Positions 35,075 to 45,157 are shown, counted from the first letter of the stretch. The stretch is 64,000 bases of DNA from an uncultured Treponema sp. (GCA_949300145.1 CASGDA010000004.1:62001-126000); one strand, 5' to 3'. Made by a program: numbers and translations. The notes: generated by a model not told the origin, from the sequence alone.

Positions 35075-36848
35075 TTTCTCCGGTAATCTTCAGATGCAGT
35101 TCTTCCATCTGAAGTGCATCCACATCACCAGGACATCCATCCATCGGGCTTTGAGCAAAACTGTTTTTCGGGAAAGCAATAACCTCTTTTATGGATGTCT
35201 GCCCGCACATAAGCATAATAAGCCGGTCAAGCCCGGGAGCTATTCCTCCGTGGGGAGGCGCCCCGTATTTAAAGGCTTCGGTCAGGAAGCCGAATTTCTG
35301 TTTTCCTTCCTCTTCGCTGAACCCAACGATTTTGAAAATACGCTTTTGAAGCTCTGAATCATGGATACGGATTGAGCCTGAAGCAAGCTCATAACCGTTC
35401 AGCACCAAATCGTACAAATCGCCTTTCACGCTTCCCGGATCAGATTCGAGGGTATCCAGATACTTTTCCTGGGGCATGGAAAACATATGATGGGCGGCTT
35501 CCCACTTGTTCTCATCCTCATTCCATTCAAACAGGGGAAAATCAACAACCCAGACAAACGAAAACTTTTTGGGATCACAGAATCCGCTGTCCCTGCCTAT
35601 TTTGGAGCGAACCGCCCCCAAAGCGGTACAGGCGGTTTTTCCATTGCTGTCAGCAACAAAAAGCAGAAGATCTTTTTCAGACGCATTCAGGGAAGAGCAG
35701 ACCTCATTTTCTTTGCCTTCAAAGAATTTACTTATTCCGCCCTCAAGCTTGTTTCCGGCACCGACTTTCATCCAAGCCAGCCCTTTTGCCTTGTATATCT
35801 TTGCGACGGCCTCAAGCTCCTCGATTTTTTTACGGCTGTACGTTTCCGCGGCGCCTTCCACTTTCAGGGCTTTGATTTTTCCTCCGGCAGCCAAAGCATC
35901 CTTAAAAGCCTGAAAGCTTCCCAACGGAGCCAGGAAGGAACCGTCCTGAAGTTTCATGTCAAAGCGCAGGTCAGGTTTGTCGGTTCCGTACAAATCCATG
36001 GCGTCAGTGTAAGAAATTCTGGGAAACGTTTCCGGCAGAGATACTGAAATCGTTTCAGCGAAAACCCTTCCGAACATCTCCTCAATAAGGGAAAGAATAT
36101 CCTCCCTGGAAACAAAACTCTGCTCAATATCTATCTGGGTGAATTCAGGCTGCCTGTCCCCTCTGGCATCCTCATCCCTGTAACACCGGGCAATTTGAAA
36201 ATACTTGTCAAATCCGGAAACCATGAGAAGCTGCTTGTAAAGCTGGGGGGACTGTGGGAGCGCATAGAATTTGCCCGGATACAACCTGGACGGCACAAGA
36301 TAATCCCGGGCTCCCTCGGGAGTTGACCTGATAAAAGTCGGGGTTTCGATTTCAAAAAAACCTTTTTCGGTAAGAAATTTCCTGACAGAAAAAGTCACCG
36401 CGGATCTCAACGCCAGATTATACTGCATGGAAAAGGAGCGCAAATCCAGATATCTGTGTTTCAAACGCAAATCTTCACTTGCATTTGTCTGTTCGTCAAT
36501 AACAAAAGGAAGCGTTTCTGATTTCGACAGAACCTCTATCTGCTGCGCCGAAACCTCTATTTCACCGGTGGCCATATCAGGATTAACCATATTTTCCGGA
36601 CGGAGACGGACAATTCCCTGAACCGCTATACAATACTCCATGTGAAGGCCGGCCGCGATTTCCGCAAGCCCTGCGGGAGAATCAGAATCCACTACAACCT
36701 GGGTTATCCCGTACCGGTCACGCAGATTGATGAAGAAAATACCTCCATGATTTCTGATTCTGTGAACCCATCCGTTTAAAACAACAGTCCGTCCGTTATC
36801 TTCTTTTCTGGCAGCGCCACAAGTTTCAGTTCGTTTCATTCGTTCCAT
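35058..36848 (-). CDS. aspS: Aspartyl-tRNA synthetase
   Basis: This 596-residue class II bacterial-type enzyme has an N-terminal OB-fold anticodon domain ('LNGWVHRIRNHGGIFFINLRD'), then motif 2 'ARCYRDEDARGDRQPEFTQID', a GAD insertion and motif 3 'GIAPGLDRLIMLMCG'. Charges tRNAAsp. AGGAAG precedes ATG at 36848; ATG at 36839 (MKRTETCG) is an alternative. The downstream diguanylate cyclase overlaps its end. Upstream is an AT-rich palindrome with a T11 run on this strand. Confidence 0.97.
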   Translation of the reverse strand: MERMKRTETCGAARKEDNGRTVVLNGWVHRIRNHGGIFFINLRDRYGITQVVVDSDSPAGLAEIAAGLHMEYCIAVQGIVRLRPENMVNPDMATGEIEVSAQQIEVLSKSETLPFVIDEQTNASEDLRLKHRYLDLRSFSMQYNLALRSAVTFSVRKFLTEKGFFEIETPTFIRSTPEGARDYLVPSRLYPGKFYALPQSPQLYKQLLMVSGFDKYFQIARCYRDEDARGDRQPEFTQIDIEQSFVSREDILSLIEEMFGRVFAETISVSLPETFPRISYTDAMDLYGTDKPDLRFDMKLQDGSFLAPLGSFQAFKDALAAGGKIKALKVEGAAETYSRKKIEELEAVAKIYKAKGLAWMKVGAGNKLEGGISKFFEGKENEVCSSLNASEKDLLLFVADSNGKTACTALGAVRSKIGRDSGFCDPKKFSFVWVVDFPLFEWNEDENKWEAAHHMFSMPQEKYLDTLESDPGSVKGDLYDLVLNGYELASGSIRIHDSELQKRIFKIVGFSEEEGKQKFGFLTEAFKYGAPPHGGIAPGLDRLIMLMCGQTSIKEVIAFPKNSFAQSPMDGCPGDVDALQMEELHLKITGENDAEN

Positions 36849-36894
36849 AAAAGGTCTTCCTAAGATTCAGTTTCAGGACAGTTTATCACACAAT

Positions 36895-36928
36895 AAAAAA
36901 AAAAACGATATAATTCCACCATTATATC
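36895..36928 (-). other. AT-rich palindrome plus T11 run ahead of aspS
   Basis: An 8-base inverted repeat GATATAAT/ATTATATC with a 6-base loop (36907-36928) is followed on the minus strand by eleven T (36905-36895). Each arm contains TATAAT, so it could give divergent -10 elements for aspS and the EAL gene, or act as a weak pause hairpin. No good -35 was found on either side. Confidence 0.35.
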
Positions 36929-36967
36929 ATTTGAAAATTTCGCAAAAATAAGTTATTCTTTTAAACT

Positions 36968-39781
36968 ATGATGGAAAAAAGTCAGTCCGATTTTAAAGTC
37001 ACCGATATACAAAGAAATTTTATGTCGGAACTTTTACAGGTTTCTCTTTTTGAATATGACTTTAAAAGCCAGAAAATTCAGCTGTCTCTGTATTCAGAGA
37101 ATTCATCTTCGGAAAAAACGGATTCCCCGCAGAAAACCCTGGAAATACCCTCCACGTTTACAATGATTCACCCTGACGACCAAATCCGGTCGGATAATTT
37201 TTTCAAGGAACTGAAAAAATCATCCGAAATACATTCAGCCGAAATACGCCTTCTTTCGGATGAGGGGTTTTTCCAGTGGGTGAAAATCTTTGCAAAAACT
37301 TTTTTCAAAAACGGTAGTCCGGAAAAAATATTCGGGTATTTTACAAAAATCGAGGATAAAAGACCCATACAGGAAGAAAAAAAGAAAAAACAGGATCCTC
37401 TGACCAGGTTATTGAATCAAACTGAAATACAGAAACTTATAATTTTCGAGCTCAACACCCGCCTGGAAATCCGCAGGGACGCTCTGGTTGTCCTGAATTT
37501 TGACAACCTGGCGGAAATAAACGAAAATTTGGGACACGTTTTCGGTGATGAAATCCTGATACTTGCAGCTGAAAAAATTTCCAAAGTCTGCGAACAATCA
37601 AACTGCCTCATGGGAAGAATTCTCAGTGATGAATTCCTGCTGTTCTTTAAAGACGTAAAAAACGATTCTGATTTGCAGGAAATTTTTTCCAGGATTCTGG
37701 AGGAACTGAAAAAAATATATGTAGGGGAAGTAGGAATTCCGCAGTTCTCCGTTTATATAGGCGCGGTCATGTCTTCGGGAGAAACAGACCTGAAAAGCCT
37801 TTTGGAAAAGGCGCACAAAACGATATATCTGCAAAAGACTGACAATCAAAAAATTTCCCCGTTTTATTCCCCGGATATTGATGAAAAAATCCTGAATATA
37901 AATAAAAATATTATATCCCGTACAGAAAAACTGAATACGGATATTATTTCTGAAAACAGAATCGCCGATATGCTGCTCGACATTCTTTCCAAAACAAAGG
38001 ATTTGGACAGCGCGGTAAATTTCTCCATAATGAAGATAGGAACCCTTTATAATCTGGCCAGTGTCCGTATTCTGGAATTACTTCAGGATGGAAGAAGCAC
38101 AAAGATACAAAAAACCTACGACTGGGCGAGCAATACGGAATACAAAGACAGAAGTAATCCCATGCGCTTATCCCATGCGGAAATTCTTCAGCTTCAAACA
38201 ACGAATGAAATGTTGCTCTGGCCTTTGGATTCCGACGGACAAGAATCCCGGGAAATTCCCCCTATTTTCCACAAAATATATCCGTGGATATCGAATTTTT
38301 CTTTTGCCCAGAACAAAATATACGGGGAAGGAAAATTTTTCGGCTTTGTTCTTTTCCTGCATAAAGACAAAAATCACAAATGGGTAAAAGAAGAAATAGC
38401 GACACTCCGGACCCTCAGTAAAATCCTTTCCGGTTATATGCCGCAAATCAGAGCTTTCAACCGGGCGGAAATGCTGGTGAAGAAGCTCTTGCAAATCGAT
38501 TCCCTCACCGGATTTTATCATTATGACGATTTTCGTCAAAATGCCATCGAAATCATCGCGACCGACAGGGGAAAAAACAGTTTCATTGTCTCTTCCATAG
38601 ATATACGCGGATTCAAATACATCAATGAATTTTACGGTTATAAAAGCGGGGATTTATTTTTGAAGTCCGTGGCGGATTTTATTTCCCAATCGCCGTATTT
38701 TGAACTCGGCTGCAGAATGCTTTCCGATATATTTTTAATCCTGAGTAAAATTCCGAAAAACACAACTGAAGAAGCAATAAACGATGCGATTCTTAAAAAC
38801 ATCGATATCTTCCTGGAAAAGCAAATCCAAAGATATCCCAGATGCAATCTCCGGATTGTTTCGGGAACCTGTAAAATCATGTTACCTGAAATTGACATAC
38901 AAAAAGCGATGGATAACGCGAACAGCCTCCGGAAGGAATTGAAATCGTTATTCAAAAGCTGTTCCAAAATATATTCCGGCAATATTGCAGATAAACTCGA
39001 ATTTAAAAAATACCTTACCAATTCACTGCCGACGGCTTTTGCCCGCCATGAATTTCTTGTTTATTTCCAACCAAAAATAGACTTGAAAACAGGAACAATT
39101 GCGGGAGCAGAAGCCCTTGTCCGCTGGGGAAAAAACGGGGATATTCTCCAACCAAGAGATTTCATCCCTTCTCTTGAAGAAAACGGATTAATCACCATGA
39201 TAGATTTTTACATCTATGAGAGTGTATGCAGATATATTTCAAACAGAATTGAAGAAGGCAAACCGGTTGTTCCTATTTCAGTAAATGTTTCCGGGCATCA
39301 CCTCTTGTCCTCCGAATTCATATCCAAACTTCTTCCTCTGATAAACCGCTATAAAATTCCATCGGAATTATTGGAATTCGAGCTTACGGAAACAACTTTC
39401 CTGGATAATTTACAGACCGCATCCCAGGTTTTTTCGACGTTGCATCAGGAAGGATTCAAAATATCCATAGATGACTTCGGTTCAGGATATTCTTCCACAA
39501 CACTGTTGAAAGAGCTGCCTTTCGACATCGTGAAGCTGGACAAAAGTTTCCTTGCCAGAAATGAAATGAACAACAAGGATAAAATAGTCCTCACCTGTAT
39601 CATAGACATGGCTAAAAAACTCAACATAAAAGTCCTGTGCGAAGGAGCGGAGACAAAGAAACAGGTTGATTTCCTTAAAAATACCGGCTGCGATATAATC
39701 CAGGGTTTTTATTTCTCCAAACCTATCCCTATAGAAAAATTCAACATGCTGATAGAAGAGAACCATATATTTACAGTATGA
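36968..39781 (+). CDS. Multidomain c-di-GMP phosphodiesterase (EAL) with two degenerate GGDEF domains
   Basis: This 937-residue cytoplasmic protein begins with a PAS-like segment (about 20-125). A first GGDEF-like domain (about 140-295) has the signature changed to LSDEF. A GAF-like section (about 325-490) and a second GGDEF-like domain (about 515-670; signature MLSDIF) follow. The final EAL domain (about 690-925) has 'AEALVRWG', 'NVSGHHL', 'ELTETTF', 'DDFGSGYSS' and 'KLDKSFL', 'EGAE', the metal and catalytic residues of an active phosphodiesterase. It probably degrades c-di-GMP under control of ligand-binding input domains. Start ATG has a TTATTC 9 bases upstream, TTGAAA 16 bases before that, and no ribosome binding site. 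Confidence 0.9.
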   Translation: MMEKSQSDFKVTDIQRNFMSELLQVSLFEYDFKSQKIQLSLYSENSSSEKTDSPQKTLEIPSTFTMIHPDDQIRSDNFFKELKKSSEIHSAEIRLLSDEGFFQWVKIFAKTFFKNGSPEKIFGYFTKIEDKRPIQEEKKKKQDPLTRLLNQTEIQKLIIFELNTRLEIRRDALVVLNFDNLAEINENLGHVFGDEILILAAEKISKVCEQSNCLMGRILSDEFLLFFKDVKNDSDLQEIFSRILEELKKIYVGEVGIPQFSVYIGAVMSSGETDLKSLLEKAHKTIYLQKTDNQKISPFYSPDIDEKILNINKNIISRTEKLNTDIISENRIADMLLDILSKTKDLDSAVNFSIMKIGTLYNLASVRILELLQDGRSTKIQKTYDWASNTEYKDRSNPMRLSHAEILQLQTTNEMLLWPLDSDGQESREIPPIFHKIYPWISNFSFAQNKIYGEGKFFGFVLFLHKDKNHKWVKEEIATLRTLSKILSGYMPQIRAFNRAEMLVKKLLQIDSLTGFYHYDDFRQNAIEIIATDRGKNSFIVSSIDIRGFKYINEFYGYKSGDLFLKSVADFISQSPYFELGCRMLSDIFLILSKIPKNTTEEAINDAILKNIDIFLEKQIQRYPRCNLRIVSGTCKIMLPEIDIQKAMDNANSLRKELKSLFKSCSKIYSGNIADKLEFKKYLTNSLPTAFARHEFLVYFQPKIDLKTGTIAGAEALVRWGKNGDILQPRDFIPSLEENGLITMIDFYIYESVCRYISNRIEEGKPVVPISVNVSGHHLLSSEFISKLLPLINRYKIPSELLEFELTETTFLDNLQTASQVFSTLHQEGFKISIDDFGSGYSSTTLLKELPFDIVKLDKSFLARNEMNNKDKIVLTCIIDMAKKLNIKVLCEGAETKKQVDFLKNTGCDIIQGFYFSKPIPIEKFNMLIEENHIFTV

Positions 39782-39813
39782 CATCCGCTTGATTTACCGG
39801 ATACACGCGAGGT

Positions 39814-40569
39814 ATGATGCACTCTGTTTTTTCCCCGGCCTTATTCCTGTTTCTTCGTCTGTTTCTTTTTCCGGCAGGTTTTACGGAATTACCTGAAATC
39901 CCGGCGACAGAGCATCCTTACGATTCCGTCTATGAATACACGGGATTTACTTTAAAGTATAATGAGGCTCTTAGAATTTCAGATTGGGTTGCATATGAAT
40001 TAACAGAAGAAGAGGCTTCTTCAAAAACAGCGTCAAGAACAAACCGTTTTTACAGCGATATGACCATACCGGAAAAAACCGCGGAAGATTCCGATTACCG
40101 CTATTCCCGCTACGACAGAGGCCATCTTGCCCCCGCCGCAGATATGCGTTTCTCAAAAGAAGCGATGCAGGACAGTTTCTGCCTGACAAACATCACCCCG
40201 CAAAAACCTGAATTCAACCGGGGAATCTGGGCAAAACTGGAACGGGCTGTTAGGGATTGGGTTTCAAGGGATGAAGCATTACTGATAATAACCGGTCCGG
40301 TATTCACTTCGGATGATTTTGCCAGAATAGGAAAAAACGGGGTTGCTGTTCCTGATTTTTTTTATAAGGTGATTCTGGATTACACGTTGCCGGAAAAAAA
40401 GGGTATCGCTTTTATTATTCCGAACAAAAAAACTGAGGATGATTTCTTTTTATTCGCAGTTCCGATTGATGAAGTTGAAAAAATCACCGGCGAGGATTTT
40501 TTCCCCTGGCTTCAGGAGGAAGAAAGCAACCTGGAATCGGAAACAGACGTATCACTCTGGAAAAAATAA
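39814..40569 (+). CDS. Secreted DNA/RNA non-specific endonuclease (NUC1 family)
   Basis: This 251-residue protein has an N-terminal signal peptide (about 1-25) and a beta-beta-alpha metal nuclease domain with the active motif 'DRGHLAPAADM' (catalytic His) and 'NITPQKPEFNRGIWAKLE' (metal-binding Asn). This is the Serratia nuclease/NUC1 family, which degrades DNA and RNA outside the cytoplasm, for nutrient supply or defence. GAGGT precedes an ATGATG; the second ATG (39817) may be used. The parS palindrome follows the stop. Confidence 0.92.
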   Translation: MMHSVFSPALFLFLRLFLFPAGFTELPEIPATEHPYDSVYEYTGFTLKYNEALRISDWVAYELTEEEASSKTASRTNRFYSDMTIPEKTAEDSDYRYSRYDRGHLAPAADMRFSKEAMQDSFCLTNITPQKPEFNRGIWAKLERAVRDWVSRDEALLIITGPVFTSDDFARIGKNGVAVPDFFYKVILDYTLPEKKGIAFIIPNKKTEDDFFLFAVPIDEVEKITGEDFFPWLQEEESNLESETDVSLWKK

Positions 40570-40588
40570 CCCGGCGACCGGCAAACAG

Positions 40589-40620
40589 CCCTAAAATGTT
40601 TCACGTGAAACATTTTAGGG
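40589..40620. other. parS: parS-type centromere site within a 32-base palindrome
   Basis: TGTTTCACGTGAAACA (40597-40612) is a perfect match to the bacterial parS consensus bound by ParB/Spo0J. It sits inside a perfect 32-base palindrome whose arms extend with CCCTAAAA/TTTTAGGG. It lies between the convergent nuclease and gyrA 3' ends, about 6 kb from the predicted origin, so it may also end transcription from both sides. No second copy was noticed in the window. Confidence 0.85.
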
Positions 40621-40621
40621 T

Positions 40622-43216
40622 TTATTCAGAATCTCCCGCATCCTCGATGGAATCCTCGGGCAAATCATCTTCCCCTGAAACAGCTGCGTTTGCATCATCC
40701 TCAAAATCCATGGGTGTCAAATCTTCTTCCGTATCCTGTTCGGCGGAAAGATTCTCCCCTGCATCCCTGTCAATCTCTTCCCGGACAACCTTATCAAGAC
40801 CGACCACCATATCAGGAATATCTATGTTGAACATCCTTATACCGCCGGCGGTACGGCTCCTTGTGGGAATCTTTCCGGCTTTAAGGCGCAGGGTTTTTCC
40901 CTGGCTCGTTATACAGACAACATCGTCCCTGTCAGCAATTGTAATCGCCCCGACAATTTCGCCGGATTTTTCACTGATATTGTAAATCTTCTGTCCGCCG
41001 GTTCCCCGTCCGTGGGGCTCAAATTGAGAGAACTCAACACGTTTACCGTAGCCGAATTCAGTTATCATTATCATCCGGGATTCTTCCTCCATACGCAAAG
41101 CGGCGGCCAGCTCATCATCGGAAGAAAGTTTAATTCCCTTATTCCCGGCTCCGGTCCGTCCCATTACACGGACTTTTTCCTCATTAAACCGCAGAGCCCT
41201 TCCCTTTCTGGTGATAAGAACCACATCATCCCCGCCGTCCGTAAGAATCGCGGAAATAAGCCTGTCCCCGGAATTAAGGGTTATAGCGCGGATTCCCCTG
41301 GCCTTTGCATTCTGGAATTCACCCGTTTTAATGCGTTTTACAATTCCGTTGGCTGTCGCCAGCAAAAGAAACTGGGTATCTGAAAATTGTTTCAGGGAAA
41401 CCACAACCGTTATCTCTTCATTTGGTGAAATATTCAACAAACTCTTTATATGAGTTCCCCGGGCGGTTCTGTTGGACTCCGGAATCTCGAAAACCTTAAG
41501 CCAATAAGCTTTTCCTTCCGTAGTTATAAAAAGAATATACTCATGGGTGGAAGCGATAAATATCTGGTTTATAAAATCGTCTTCCGCAAGCTTCGCACTG
41601 GCGGAGCCTTTCCCGCCCTTACTTTGATTCTTATAGGCGCTGCTGGGGATACGCTTTATATAACCGAGGCTGGAAATCAAAATAACCATCTCTTCTTTTT
41701 TTATCAAATCTTCTATATTAATTTGCTCTATTTCCCCGTCCACTATATCGGTTTTTCTGTCATCCCCGAATTTCTCCGCCAGCTCATTTGTTTCATCTTT
41801 TATCAGGGCAAGTATTTTTTCAGGATGGGAAAGCAAATCCTTGAGATGGGCTATTAAAGTTTCCAGCTCCTTCAGCTCCATTTCGAGCTTTTCAATTTCC
41901 AGACTGGTCAACCTGCGCAAAGGCATATCAAGGACAGCCTGAGCCTGAACATCATCCAGTGAAAACCGTTCCATAAGGGATTTTTTTGCGGTCTCAACAT
42001 CACTTGAAGCCCTGATAACTTTTATGACCTCATCGATATTATTTACGGCTATTATCAGTCCGCGGAGGATGTGGGCCCTTTCCTCAGCCTTTTTCAAGTC
42101 GAATCTGCAGCGGCGCTCCACAACCTCCTGCCGGTGTTTGACAAACTGGGATATCAAATCCTTTAATGTAAGTGTCACGGGCCGGCCGTCAACAAGAGCC
42201 AGGTTAATGACACCGAAGGCCGTTTGAAGTGAAGTTTTGGCGAAAAGCTGATTCAAAACAACCTTCGCAATGGCACCGCGTTTCAGTTCAATGACGATAC
42301 GTAATCCGGTTCTGTCGGAAGATTCATCATTGACACTGGCGATTCCGTCTATAACCTTATCGCGGGCAAGTTCCCCTATTTTGGAAACCAGGACGGTTGT
42401 ATTCACCTGGTACGGGACTTCCGTGAACACAATCGTCTCCCGGCCTTTTTTGTCAACCTCGATGATGAATCTGCCGCGTATTAAAATTTTTCCGCGGCCG
42501 GTTTTATACGCCTGTTTTATCCCCTTCCGTCCGAAGATGATACCGCCTGTGGGAAAATCAGGACCGGTCACGAATTTCATCAACTCGTCTATGCTGATAT
42601 CCGGGTTACCGATATATGCGGAAACCGCCGCGGCTATTTCCCGTAAATTATGGGGAGGCATATTCGTCGCCATTCCGACCGCAATTCCGCTGGAACCATT
42701 TGCAAGAAGGAAAGGAAACTTTGCAGGAAGAACAACCGGTTCTTTGGTGGATTCATCAAAGTTGGGGATAAAATCCACCGTTTCCTTTTTTATATCCTCG
42801 ACCATGGCCTCTGCGAGCCTGGCCATCTTAGCCTCGGTATACCTGTAGGCGGCGGGAGGATCCCCGGCAATTGTTCCGAAATTTCCCTGGGGAGTTATAA
42901 CAGGATACCGCAGGGAAAAATCCTGTCCCAATCTTACAAGCGCATCATAAACAGATGCATCGCCATGGGGATGGTAACTTCCGAGGACATCACCGACAAT
43001 CTTGGCGCATTTTCGTGTAGGCCCGCTGTTCCGCAAGCCCCTTTCTTCCATGGAATAAAGAATCCGCCTGTGAACCGGCTTTAACCCGTCCCTGACATCC
43101 GGAAGAGCCCGGCTGACAATTACCGACATAGAGTAATCGATATAGGCTTTTTTTACCTCAGTATCTATCGGAACGGGTATAAGAGTTCCGCCTTCAGGTG
43201 TTTTTATCTCTTCCAC
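40622..43216 (-). CDS. gyrA: DNA gyrase subunit A
   Basis: This 864-residue protein has the breakage-reunion domain (1-520) and six beta-pinwheel blades ('KRIKTGEFQNAKARGIRAI', 'GRTGAGNKGIKL' as GyrA-box-like repeats). The catalytic Tyr is in 'AAYRYTEAKM' (Tyr 126). The quinolone-determining region reads HPHGDASVYD: Ala stands where E. coli has Ser83, and Asp87 is kept. The acidic C-terminal tail is long. Start is GTG at 43216 with AGGAGA upstream. Follows gyrB by about 24 bases in the same direction; both run away from dnaA. Confidence 0.97.
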   Translation of the reverse strand: MEEIKTPEGGTLIPVPIDTEVKKAYIDYSMSVIVSRALPDVRDGLKPVHRRILYSMEERGLRNSGPTRKCAKIVGDVLGSYHPHGDASVYDALVRLGQDFSLRYPVITPQGNFGTIAGDPPAAYRYTEAKMARLAEAMVEDIKKETVDFIPNFDESTKEPVVLPAKFPFLLANGSSGIAVGMATNMPPHNLREIAAAVSAYIGNPDISIDELMKFVTGPDFPTGGIIFGRKGIKQAYKTGRGKILIRGRFIIEVDKKGRETIVFTEVPYQVNTTVLVSKIGELARDKVIDGIASVNDESSDRTGLRIVIELKRGAIAKVVLNQLFAKTSLQTAFGVINLALVDGRPVTLTLKDLISQFVKHRQEVVERRCRFDLKKAEERAHILRGLIIAVNNIDEVIKVIRASSDVETAKKSLMERFSLDDVQAQAVLDMPLRRLTSLEIEKLEMELKELETLIAHLKDLLSHPEKILALIKDETNELAEKFGDDRKTDIVDGEIEQINIEDLIKKEEMVILISSLGYIKRIPSSAYKNQSKGGKGSASAKLAEDDFINQIFIASTHEYILFITTEGKAYWLKVFEIPESNRTARGTHIKSLLNISPNEEITVVVSLKQFSDTQFLLLATANGIVKRIKTGEFQNAKARGIRAITLNSGDRLISAILTDGGDDVVLITRKGRALRFNEEKVRVMGRTGAGNKGIKLSSDDELAAALRMEEESRMIMITEFGYGKRVEFSQFEPHGRGTGGQKIYNISEKSGEIVGAITIADRDDVVCITSQGKTLRLKAGKIPTRSRTAGGIRMFNIDIPDMVVGLDKVVREEIDRDAGENLSAEQDTEEDLTPMDFEDDANAAVSGEDDLPEDSIEDAGDSE

Positions 43217-43240
43217 AGAAATCTCCTATGCCTTCATTTG

Positions 43241-45157
43241 CTAAACGTCAAGATTCGCATAAACGGCGTTTTCTTCTATGAATTTTCTGCGCGGTTCAAC
43301 CTCTTCCCCCATAAGAGTGCTGAAAATCCTGTCGGCTTCCACTGCATCGGGAAGAGTAACCCTCATCATTTTACGCTGAGCCGGATCCATTGTTGTTTCC
43401 CAAAGCTGGGTTCCATCCATTTCACCAAGACCTTTATAGCGTTGGACAGAAATTTTATCATTGTCGCGTCCTATCTCTTCCAAAACTTTGTCCCTCTCCG
43501 AGTCATCATACACATACCATTCCTTTTTATTGAAGGAAATTTTATAGAGAGGAGGCATGGCAAGATAAACGTATCCTTTTTCAATAATCTGCGGCATATA
43601 ACGGAAGAAAAATGTCAGAAGCAGGGTTCTGATATGGGAACCGTCAACATCGGCATCCGCCATTATTATAATCTTATGATACCTGATTTTATTTATATCA
43701 AAATCCTTCCCGATTCCGGTTCCAAGGGTGGCAATTATAGGCTGAAGCTTTTCGTTGTTAATAACCTTGTCAACCCTGGTTTTTTCCACATTGAGCATTT
43801 TTCCCCACAAAGGAAGGATTGCCTGAGTCCTGCTGTCCCGGCCTTTTTTTGCAGAACCGCCGGCAGAATCACCCTCAACTATATAAACCTCGCATTTTTC
43901 AGGGTCTTTAAGCGAGCAATCGGACAATTTTCCCGGAAGCCCGAAACTGTCCATACCGCTTTTCCGGCGGGTGGCTTCTTTTGCTTTTCTCGCGGCAATC
44001 CTTGCGGAAGCCTCTGAAACAGCTTTTTCAAGAATAAAATCCAGAGTCCTTGGATTCTGCTCAAAATAAAGGGTAAGCTGCTCATTTACAAGAGAATCAA
44101 CCACGCTGCGGGCTTCTGTATTTCCAAGCTTTGTCTTTGTCTGTCCCTCAAACTGCGGTTCAACTACTTTTATGGAAAGAACAGCAGTCAATCCGGCGCG
44201 GACATCCTCGCCTGCAAGCTTCTCTTCTTTTTCCATTTTTTTCTGAAGCTTTTGGTTTTTCTTGAGGAATTCATTCATAACCCTCGTAAGAGCCGCTTTA
44301 TAACCTTCAAGGTGTGTTCCACCTTCTTTAGTATTTATATCATTAACAAAGCTCAGAATATTCTCGTTATATCCGTCATTATACTGCATGGAAAGATCCA
44401 CTTGTATGTCTTCTTTTTCACCGGATATATAAATAGGTTCAGCCGGAACAGCCTGTTTATTTTCATTAAGATAAACAACAAACTGTTTAATCCCCCCTTC
44501 AAATGAAAAAACCGTTTCCTTCGGAGTTGACAGCCGCTCGTCCCTTAAAACAATTGTTATGCCGCTATTCAAAAAGGCAAGCTCCCTGAGCCTGTTTGCA
44601 AGAATCTCATAATTATACGTTGTCGTTTCTGTGAAAATAGAAGGATCGGCCTTCCAACGTATCATGGTTCCCTGCTTTTCGGTAAAGCCGCCTTCTTCGA
44701 CAGGAGAAACGGGAACACCCACTTCATACCGCTGCTGATACATAGTTCCGTCACGGCACACCACAGCTTCCATCCACACCGACAGGGCATTTACGCAGGA
44801 TACACCTACACCGTGCAGACCTCCAGAGACCTTATAAGAGCCTTTATCAAATTTTCCGCCGGCGTGAAGTCTTGTCAAAACAAGTTCAAGGGCGCTGACA
44901 CCTTCCGTTGGATGTATATCAACAGGAATACCGCGGCCATTGTCCTCTATCCGGCATATATCGTCTTTTTCAAGAACAACGAGAATTCTGTCACAAAAAC
45001 CAGCCATAGCCTCATCTATTGAGTTATCAACAACCTCATAGACAAGATGGTGAAGTCCGTCGGGACCTGTGGAACCTATGTACATTCCAGGGCGTTTTCT
45101 TACCGCCTCAAGTCCTTTTAAAACTTGAATATTTGTAGCTGAATATGAAGAACTCAT
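43241..45157 (-). CDS. gyrB: DNA gyrase subunit B
   Basis: This 638-residue protein has the GHKL ATPase domain ('[16 protein letters not shown]', '[15 protein letters not shown]', '[15 protein letters not shown]') and TOPRIM/DNA-cleavage domain ('[19 protein letters not shown]', '[19 protein letters not shown]'). It lacks the gamma-proteobacterial insert, as is typical outside enterics. In the quinolone region '[14 protein letters not shown]', Trp (about residue 451) replaces E. coli Lys447. CGGAGAA precedes ATG. With gyrA it forms the gyrase A2B2 complex that negatively supercoils DNA. Located next to dnaA, as in many bacteria. Confidence 0.97.
   Translation of the reverse strand: MSSSYSATNIQVLKGLEAVRKRPGMYIGSTGPDGLHHLVYEVVDNSIDEAMAGFCDRILVVLEKDDICRIEDNGRGIPVDIHPTEGVSALELVLTRLHAGGKFDKGSYKVSGGLHGVGVSCVNALSVWMEAVVCRDGTMYQQRYEVGVPVSPVEEGGFTEKQGTMIRWKADPSIFTETTTYNYEILANRLRELAFLNSGITIVLRDERLSTPKETVFSFEGGIKQFVVYLNENKQAVPAEPIYISGEKEDIQVDLSMQYNDGYNENILSFVNDINTKEGGTHLEGYKAALTRVMNEFLKKNQKLQKKMEKEEKLAGEDVRAGLTAVLSIKVVEPQFEGQTKTKLGNTEARSVVDSLVNEQLTLYFEQNPRTLDFILEKAVSEASARIAARKAKEATRRKSGMDSFGLPGKLSDCSLKDPEKCEVYIVEGDSAGGSAKKGRDSRTQAILPLWGKMLNVEKTRVDKVINNEKLQPIIATLGTGIGKDFDINKIRYHKIIIMADADVDGSHIRTLLLTFFFRYMPQIIEKGYVYLAMPPLYKISFNKKEWYVYDDSERDKVLEEIGRDNDKISVQRYKGLGEMDGTQLWETTMDPAQRKMMRVTLPDAVEADRIFSTLMGEEVEPRRKFIEENAVYANLDV

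Noticed and set aside
35372-36047. Plus-strand frames opposite aspS
   Set aside because: They mirror aspS codons and have no recognisable content.
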